Assembly: GCF_946404925.1 (NCBI RefSeq)
Contig: NZ_CAMJFM010000013.1
Coordinates: forward strand, 19,990-83,989
Source of the DNA: an uncultured Prevotella sp.
GTDB taxonomy: Bacteria; Bacteroidota; Bacteroidia; Bacteroidales; Bacteroidaceae
Direction of reading: 5' to 3'
Length of the DNA: 64,000 nucleotides
The notes beneath the pieces were generated by a model. The model was not told the DNA's origin and ran no database searches. It saw only the letters and a list, made by a program, of their open reading frames with translations. This document shows, one piece after another, positions 59,595 to 64,000 of the stretch (the stretch's first letter is position 1; each line of letters opens with the position of its first letter). A program made the position numbers and the translations under genes.

Positions 59595-60560
59595 TTAGAA
59601 AGCTGATGCTTTCAGTTTGAGTCCGGCAGTCTCATCGATGCCAAACATAATATTCATGTTTTGTACAGCCTGACCTACAGCGCCCTTCAGCAAATTGTCA
59701 ATAGCAGAGGTGACGAGCAGTTTGTTGCCGTATTTCTCCACATGTACCAACGCCTTGTTGGTGTTCACCACCTGCTTCAGGTCTATTGGATTGTCGCTAT
59801 AGTGGGTAAAGGCTGCATCCTTATAGAAGTCTTTGTATGCCTCAATCACATCCTCTACTGGTGCAGGCGTCTTGATCACTGCTGTGCAGAAGATGCCGCG
59901 GGCGAAGTCGCCACGGTAGGGGATGAAGTCGATGTCGGCATCAAGATAACCCTGAACCTGCTTCAGACTCTGACGAATCTCCGCGATGTGCTGATGCTGG
60001 AAGGGTTTGTAGATGCTCAGGTTGTTGTTGCGCCATGAGAAATGGGTTGTTGCACCTGGCTTCTGACCTGCGCCAGTAGAACCTGTGATGGCATTAACAG
60101 CGACATCCTCTTTCAGCAGGTTGAGATAGGCTGCTGGCAGCAACGCTACCTGAATACAAGTGGCGAAACAGCCAGGATTGGCTAAATGCTGCGCCTTCAT
60201 AATCTCTTCCTTGTTGATTTCAGGCAGACCGTACACATAGTCGTGGTTGCCCTTGATGCGGAAATCCTGAGCCAGATCGATTATCTTTACGTTTTCAGGG
60301 ATGGTGTGCTCCTTGAGGAAAGCCTCGCTCTTGCCATGACCGAAACAGAAGAATACCACGTCCACCTTATCAAATGGCATCTCGTCGGTAAACTTCAGAT
60401 CGGTATCGCCAATCAGACCTTCGTGCACATCTGATACCAGATTGCCTGCATTACTCTCTGAGTTGGCAAACACAATCTCGGCCTCAGGATGGTTGAGCAG
60501 CAGACGGATCAACTCTCCGCCTGTATATCCTGCTGCACCTAATATTCCTACTTTTATCAT
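59595..60560 (-). CDS. argC: N-acyl-gamma-glutamyl-phosphate reductase
   Basis: ArgC reduces N-acylglutamyl phosphate to the semialdehyde. The 321 residues start with VGILGAAGYTGGELIRLLLNHP (NADP-binding) and have the catalytic Cys in LANPGCFATCIQVALLP, and HQHIAEIRQSL with the conserved His. Length is normal. The start overlaps the stop of argG by 4 nt. Confidence 0.95.
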   Translation of the reverse strand: MIKVGILGAAGYTGGELIRLLLNHPEAEIVFANSESNAGNLVSDVHEGLIGDTDLKFTDEMPFDKVDVVFFCFGHGKSEAFLKEHTIPENVKIIDLAQDFRIKGNHDYVYGLPEINKEEIMKAQHLANPGCFATCIQVALLPAAYLNLLKEDVAVNAITGSTGAGQKPGATTHFSWRNNNLSIYKPFQHQHIAEIRQSLKQVQGYLDADIDFIPYRGDFARGIFCTAVIKTPAPVEDVIEAYKDFYKDAAFTHYSDNPIDLKQVVNTNKALVHVEKYGNKLLVTSAIDNLLKGAVGQAVQNMNIMFGIDETAGLKLKASAF

Positions 60561-61759
60561 CTCTTCTCGTCTTTATGGATACCGTAGTAAACACGCAGAG
60601 GGGTGCTCGATACCTTGATGAATCCCTTGGCCTCGTCGGCTGTCCAACCAGTCTGTGTCTCACCATATTCGCCAAGCTTGCTCTTGGTCAGGTCGTTAGC
60701 AGAGTCAATACCAACGGTCTCGAATCCGTAAGGACGCAGCTTCAGAATGGCAGTGCCTGTCACGTTGCGCTGGCTGCTGGTGAGCATAGCCTCGATATCG
60801 GGCATTACTGGCTCCAGATACTGACTCTCGTGTAGGAACATGCCGTACCAATTGGCCACCTGGTCCTTCCAGTACTGCTGCCACTTTGAGAGGGTCGACT
60901 TCTCCAACAATCGGTGAGCCTCGATGATCAGCTTTGGAGCTGCTGCCTCGAAACCTACACGGCCCTTGATGCCGATGATGGTATCGCCTACGTTGGCATC
61001 GCGACCGATGGCATAAGATGCGCCAATCTCCTCAATCTTCTGGATGGCCTTCACCTTATCGTCAAACTTCTCGCCGTTTACAGCTACAATCTCACCCTTG
61101 TCGAAGGTAATCTTCAGTGTAGCCTCCTGCTCAGGAGCAGTAACGTGCTTCAGATAAGCCTCCTCGGGCAGACCCTGTGTGGGGTCGAGCAGCTCGCCGC
61201 CACAGATACTGGTTCCCCAGATACCTACGTTGTACGAGTACTTCAGTTTGGTGAAGTCGGCAAAGAAACCATGCTCGTTCAGATAGTCAACTTCCTCCTT
61301 ACGAGTCAGCTTCTTATCGCGGGTCAGAGTGATAATCTCTACGCCTGGAGCCATCACCAGGAAGGTCATGTCGAAACGGATCTGGTCGTTACCGGCACCT
61401 GTTGATCCGTGTGCGATGGCATCAGCACCAATCTCCTTGGCATAACGGGCAATGGCGATGGCCTGGAAGATGCGCTCGCTCGATACAGAAATAGGATAGC
61501 AGTTATTACGCAGAACGTTTCCGAAAATCATGTACTTCAGCGACTTCTCGTAATACTCGTGAGTTACGTCGAGGGTAACGTATGCCTTAGCTCCCAGCTT
61601 AAAGGCGTTCTCCTCGTTCTTCTTCAACTGCTCGTCGCTGAAACCACCAGTGTTGGCGCAAGCTGCATATACATCCCAGCCGTCCTGGGTCAGTTTCATT
61701 ACTGTGTAAGAGGTGTCGAGTCCTCCTGAAAATGCGACTACTACTTTCTTGTTTGCCAT
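60557..61759 (-). CDS. argG: Argininosuccinate synthase
   Basis: ArgG joins citrulline and aspartate with ATP. The 400 residues have the N-type ATP loop VVAFSGGLDTSYTVMKL at the N-terminus, AIAHGSTGAGNDQIRFDM, and a C-terminal region with the oligomerisation helix. The sequence is closer to the type found with succinylated-pathway genes than to E. coli ArgG. It is preceded by a heptamer array and coupled to argC by a 4-nt overlap. Confidence 0.95.
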   Translation of the reverse strand: MANKKVVVAFSGGLDTSYTVMKLTQDGWDVYAACANTGGFSDEQLKKNEENAFKLGAKAYVTLDVTHEYYEKSLKYMIFGNVLRNNCYPISVSSERIFQAIAIARYAKEIGADAIAHGSTGAGNDQIRFDMTFLVMAPGVEIITLTRDKKLTRKEEVDYLNEHGFFADFTKLKYSYNVGIWGTSICGGELLDPTQGLPEEAYLKHVTAPEQEATLKITFDKGEIVAVNGEKFDDKVKAIQKIEEIGASYAIGRDANVGDTIIGIKGRVGFEAAAPKLIIEAHRLLEKSTLSKWQQYWKDQVANWYGMFLHESQYLEPVMPDIEAMLTSSQRNVTGTAILKLRPYGFETVGIDSANDLTKSKLGEYGETQTGWTADEAKGFIKVSSTPLRVYYGIHKDEKR

Positions 61760-61782
61760 ATCTTTATATCTTAAAGTTCAAC

Positions 61783-61803
61783 GTTTAATCTTTAATCTTT
61801 AAT
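61783..61803. repeat. Heptamer array before argG
   Basis: Three 7-nt units (GTTTAAT, then CTTTAAT twice) lie before argG; on the coding strand they read ATTAAAG, the family seen before ackA. A degenerate continuation runs toward the argG ATG at 61759. Confidence 0.65.
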
Positions 61804-62405
61804 TACTCCTCTCCATCAATCTTGCGTATCCTCTCCATCACATCGTCAGATATCTTTGCTGGCAGATGCTCGGTTGGATCGTAGAGCATAGCTGTGCAGA
61901 TGCAGTATTTGCGACCTGTGCGATGCAGCACATCCACGTTGCAGCATCCTTCGCATCCCTTCCAGAATGCCTCGTCGTCGGTCAGATCGGCAAAGGTTAC
62001 TGGCTGATATCCCAGCGCGGTGTTCATCGCCATCACGGCAGCACCACTCGTCAGCGAGAATATCTTGGCGTGTGGCCAGCGGGTGCGGGCCAGTGTAAAG
62101 GTCATATCCTTAATGCGCTTGGCAATGTGCTTGCCTCTGAAGTCAGGATGTACTATCAATCCCGATGTTGTGACGTATAGCTGATTCTCCCACGTCTCAA
62201 TATAGCTGAAGCCTGCAAATTTGCCCTCTTTGGTAAGAGCTATCACAGCTTTGGCCTCCATCATCTTCTTGGCCAGGTACTCGTGGGTACGCTTGGCGAT
62301 ACCAGTACCGCGCACCTTCGCAGCTTCGGCGATGGTGTCGAGAATGGTGTCCACGTATTTCTCGTGTTCTGGTCCTGCTACCAAGACTTCAATTTCTTCT
62401 TCCAT
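61803..62405 (-). CDS. GNAT-family N-acyltransferase in the arg operon, candidate N-succinylglutamate synthase
   Basis: A 200-residue GNAT protein between argR and argG. The acyl-CoA-binding region is visible (LIVHPDFRGKHIAKRIKDMTFTLARTRW, with the R/Q-x-x-G-x-G/A type loop as RGKHIA). Near the C-terminus lies an unusual Cys cluster (CEGCCN, then YCICTAML), five Cys in about 25 residues, which could bind metal or form disulfides. No classical argA or argJ gene is in the cluster, and the pathway appears to use succinylated intermediates. I infer that this enzyme acylates glutamate with succinyl-CoA (or acetyl-CoA). Assignment is contextual. Confidence 0.75.
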   Translation of the reverse strand: MEEEIEVLVAGPEHEKYVDTILDTIAEAAKVRGTGIAKRTHEYLAKKMMEAKAVIALTKEGKFAGFSYIETWENQLYVTTSGLIVHPDFRGKHIAKRIKDMTFTLARTRWPHAKIFSLTSGAAVMAMNTALGYQPVTFADLTDDEAFWKGCEGCCNVDVLHRTGRKYCICTAMLYDPTEHLPAKISDDVMERIRKIDGEE

Positions 62406-62439
62406 TTCTAATTATGAACTGTGAATTATGAATTGTGAA
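62405..62439. repeat. Heptamer array before the GNAT gene
   Basis: Five 7-nt units of the form TTRTGAA exactly fill the argR-GNAT gap, starting at the GNAT ATG and ending one base before the argR stop. Confidence 0.7.
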
Positions 62440-62916
62440 TTACTTCATGTTTGGCACTACATCACTCAGTGCTTCAATCACCTCCTGATGCTTAACACCC
62501 TCCTTAATTACAATAAATATGGTGTCGTCGCCAGCGATGGTTCCCAGAATCTCGGGTATATCGCTGTTGTCTATATTCCATGCTATCGAACTGGCATAAC
62601 CAGGACGGGTTCTGATGATACCCATATTGCCCGAAAAGTTGATGCTGATAAAGCCTGGCACTCTCATCATCTCGCGGATGCTGTTGGGCGTGCTCACTCG
62701 CTTGTACATCGTCTCGTTAGGCAATACGTATACATAGTTTCCACTCATCGATGCAGCTTTGGCCACCTTAAGTTGCTTAAGGTCACGGCTCAGTGTGGCT
62801 TGCGTCAACTTGAACCCCTCCTTCTGCAAGGCGTTCAACAACTCGTCCTGACTTCCTAACTGCTGACTGGATATGATCAGTCTCAGCGCTTCTAATCTGT
62901 TGGTCTTTACTTTCAT
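62440..62916 (-). CDS. argR: Arginine repressor
   Basis: A 158-residue ArgR. The N-terminal winged helix (LRLIISSQQLGSQDELLNALQKEGFKLTQATLSRDLKQLKVAK) carries the family SR motif, and the C-terminal hexamerisation and arginine-binding domain contains the GTIAGDDTIFIVIKE segment. It heads the arg operon, with a promoter and a 32-bp palindrome just upstream, suggesting autoregulation and arginine-dependent repression of the following genes. Confidence 0.95.
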   Translation of the reverse strand: MKVKTNRLEALRLIISSQQLGSQDELLNALQKEGFKLTQATLSRDLKQLKVAKAASMSGNYVYVLPNETMYKRVSTPNSIREMMRVPGFISINFSGNMGIIRTRPGYASSIAWNIDNSDIPEILGTIAGDDTIFIVIKEGVKHQEVIEALSDVVPNMK

Positions 62917-62938
62917 CTCAGTATATTTATTCAGAAAT

Positions 62939-62970
62939 CGGTTGCAAAATTATACAAAATTTCGCAACCG
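62939..62970. promoter_or_regulatory. 32-bp palindrome, probable ArgR operator
   Basis: An imperfect inverted repeat with arms starting CGGTTGC and ending GCAACCG and an AT-rich centre. It covers the argR -7 element (62945-62952) and most of the spacer to the -33 TTG, so a bound repressor would block RNA polymerase. ArgR boxes in other bacteria are shorter AT-rich palindromes; this one shares the AT-rich centre but has GC-containing outer arms. Confidence 0.55.
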
Positions 62971-62975
62971 ACCAA
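62945..62975 (-). promoter_or_regulatory. Promoter of the argR operon
   Basis: The -7 element TAATTTTG (62945-62952, minus strand) lies 20 bp from a -33 TTG (62973-62975). The leader before the argR ATG is about 22 nt. Confidence 0.7.
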
Positions 62976-63000
62976 ATATTTATGAATATATTTGCAAAAA

Positions 63001-63603
63001 TTACCGTTTCATATCAAATCCAACGCGTACGCCGTCGTAATTTTTGCTCAAATCGCCTATGGTTTGCAGATCTTTGTTGCCGCTCATGGCCGACATCGTC
63101 TGGAGCATGGTCAGCAGTTTCTTGGCCTCAAACAGAATCGAGATGCCGTTTATCTCCTTCTTGGCATAGCAGTTCACCGACAGTAGCAAGCCCTTCAGGG
63201 TAATCTTTTGGCTGGCCTCGTCGAAGGTGTAGTTGCCGCTGAATGGGGTGCCGGCTATCTTTGATGAGAAAGTTCCGTCTTCGTTGAATGTGATGAAAGT
63301 ATTGCTCTCAGATATCTTCACTTGCTGATAGTAGGGCAGCAGCTTCTCCTCAATCTGGACCGCAGCCACCTCACCGCCGGCCTTGGCCAGCAGGTTCTCG
63401 CTGGTAAATGCACAACCTGGAGCCGAGTACTTCCATGAGCCAATCAGATTCTGAGCCTTCACCTTGTCCAGACCGATAACGCTCGAGATGGCATTCACTA
63501 CACCTGTGCCATTAGTCATGGCGCTCAACACCTGATTCATATTACCGCAACTTGCCATTGCCAAGCATGCAAAGGCAGCCAAACCTAAAAACACTTTCTT
63601 CAT
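63001..63603 (-). CDS. DUF4923-family lipoprotein
   Basis: A 200-residue lipoprotein (lipobox LAMASC) of a family widespread in Bacteroidales and known to me as DUF4923. After a helical part (VLSAMTNGTGVVNAISSVIGLDKVK) comes LIGSWKYSAPGCAFTSENLLAKAGGEVAA, then a lipocalin-like beta region (NTFITFNEDGTFSSKIAGTPFSGNYTFDEASQKITLKG). Function unknown. It is transcribed from its own promoter and ends 25 bp before the -33 element of the argR promoter. Confidence 0.85.
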   Translation of the reverse strand: MKKVFLGLAAFACLAMASCGNMNQVLSAMTNGTGVVNAISSVIGLDKVKAQNLIGSWKYSAPGCAFTSENLLAKAGGEVAAVQIEEKLLPYYQQVKISESNTFITFNEDGTFSSKIAGTPFSGNYTFDEASQKITLKGLLLSVNCYAKKEINGISILFEAKKLLTMLQTMSAMSGNKDLQTIGDLSKNYDGVRVGFDMKR

Positions 63604-63644
63604 TTTTATTTCTCCTTTAGATTAATTTGTCTCGTTTTGTGCTG

Positions 63645-63674
63645 CAAAGTTACTTTAATTATTTTAAACCCCAA
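63645..63674 (-). promoter_or_regulatory. Promoter of the DUF4923 gene
   Basis: The -7 element TAACTTTG (63645-63652, minus strand) is 19 bp from a -33 TTG (63672-63674). The ATG at 63603 follows after about 35 nt. Confidence 0.7.
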
Positions 63675-63704
63675 AACTTTTTTGAGAAATTTTCTCGTTT
63701 TCTT

Positions 63705-63782
63705 CAATCCTCTCGTAAGAGGATTGCTGTCCTTCTGCCGGAGGATTGGCGTCCTGCCGCCGGAGGACTGTGGCGCTCTTCC
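63705..63782. repeat. Intergenic array, 22-bp period, with inverted first copy
   Basis: CAATCCTCT (63705-63713) is inverted relative to AGAGGATTG (63718-63726), forming a 9-bp hairpin with a 4-nt loop. The word GAGGATTG then opens units at 63719 and 63741 (exactly 22 bp), and a degenerate third unit begins GAGGACTG at 63763. The layout resembles the array at 13374-13454, with unrelated sequence. It lies in the 63604-64000 gap, which holds no gene. Confidence 0.7.
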
Positions 63783-63880
63783 TATATAATATATAATAAG
63801 GTGTATGCGTTTTCGTGATTGACTGATATCAAGAGGTGCATAAAAAACACCCTAAAATCAAAAATTTCTTTGGAAAAGTT

Positions 63881-63910
63881 TTGGTAGTTCAAAAAAAAGC
63901 CGTACCTTTG
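63881..63910 (+). promoter_or_regulatory. Strong promoter at the right edge
   Basis: The -33 TTG (63881-63883) is 19 bp from the -7 element TACCTTTG (63903-63910), preceded by an A/T-rich stretch that could act as an upstream element. It faces out of the window. Confidence 0.7.
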
Positions 63911-63914
63911 CACC

Positions 63915-64000
63915 CGCAAATCAGGAAAACCTCCTGACAAGCAATAAAAAAGAAAGAGTTCTTTGAAAGATTTACATAGACAGAAGTAGTACAAGAAGCG
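63915..64000 (+). other. Probable leader of a ribosomal RNA operon
   Basis: After the promoter there is no reading frame. The sequence contains a short inverted repeat (CAGGA, AAACC, TCCTG) and GAGTTCTTTGAAAGATTTAC, which resembles the boxA-like anti-termination segment before 16S rRNA in Prevotella and Bacteroides. It is followed by an AAGTAGTACAAGAAGCG stretch that I associate with the same leaders. The 16S gene itself would lie beyond position 64000. Confidence 0.6.

Noticed and set aside
63627..63818. 63-codon plus-strand frame in the right-hand intergenic region
   Set aside because: It runs through the DUF4923 promoter and the 22-bp repeat array, has no promoter of its own and no recognisable protein character.

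Overview
The window is a stretch of a Bacteroidetes chromosome, most likely Prevotellaceae (a Prevotella/Segatella/Xylanibacter-type organism). The reasons are a SusC/SusD pair, Bacteroidetes-type promoters (TTG about 20-24 bp upstream of TAnnTTTG) in front of most operons, almost no Shine-Dalgarno sites, a succinylornithine-type carbamoyltransferase, a PUA-less ProB, and DUF4923, DUF4369 and DUF6057-like proteins. Genus and species cannot be fixed from the sequence alone. No transposase, integrase, phage gene or CRISPR array was seen.

Layout. 0.1-3.0 kb (-): korAB 2-oxoacid:ferredoxin oxidoreductase. 3.2 kb: tRNA-Pro(CGG). 3.3-7.6 kb (-): murF followed by two uncharacterised envelope proteins. 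7.7-11.5 kb (+): folP, cdaA (c-di-AMP synthesis), pta and ackA. 11.6-12.6 kb (-): a KdgK-type sugar kinase. 12.8-13.4 kb (+): a small secreted protein. 13.5-16.8 kb (-): efp, a glycosyltransferase, radC, a SufT/MIP18-like protein and lpxH. 17.0-21.9 kb (+): rpmH, a PASTA protein, an RluA-type pseudouridine synthase, ddl, an acyltransferase and a NigD-like lipoprotein. 21.9-33.8 kb: a compact polysaccharide utilization locus (GH31 alpha-xylosidase, SusC, SusD, a SusE-position lipoprotein, GH9 endoglucanase) that looks directed at xyloglucan or a related beta-glucan. 33.9-44.5 kb: three copies of an uncharacterised two-gene module. Each has a polytopic membrane protein (DUF6057-like) whose stop overlaps the start of a TolB-like propeller lipoprotein carrying a CxNCHT (CXXCH) motif. 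Two copies lie on + with a DUF4369-like lipoprotein between them. The third is on -, coupled to an L-threonine aldolase gene. 44.7-47.1 kb (+): two esterase-like proteins. 47.1-62.9 kb (-): a long arginine/proline gene cluster (argR, GNAT, argG, argC, argD, proC ... proB, proA ... argF') with an acyl-CoA ligase and its probable regulator, a LolA-like protein, YraN, a TPR-SpoIIE phosphatase and a TPR sensor-kinase-like protein. 63.0-63.6 kb (-): a DUF4923 lipoprotein. The right edge carries a strong + promoter and what looks like the leader of a ribosomal RNA operon that starts beyond the window.

How parts work together. korAB, pta and ackA belong to anaerobic central metabolism (acyl-CoA/2-oxoacid interconversion and acetate formation). 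GH9 would cut a beta-glucan backbone, SusCD would import the oligosaccharides, and GH31 would remove xylose. The arg genes encode a pathway through N-succinylated intermediates, with the GNAT protein as candidate first enzyme and ArgR probably repressing its own operon at a 32-bp palindrome.

The observations I rate highest are: (1) the triplicated membrane-protein/CxNCHT-propeller module; (2) short tandem heptamer or octamer arrays placed repeatedly in translation initiation regions inside operons, in two cases supplying the only usable (non-ATG) start codon; and (3) three intergenic arrays of unrelated sequence with a common period of about 22 bp.
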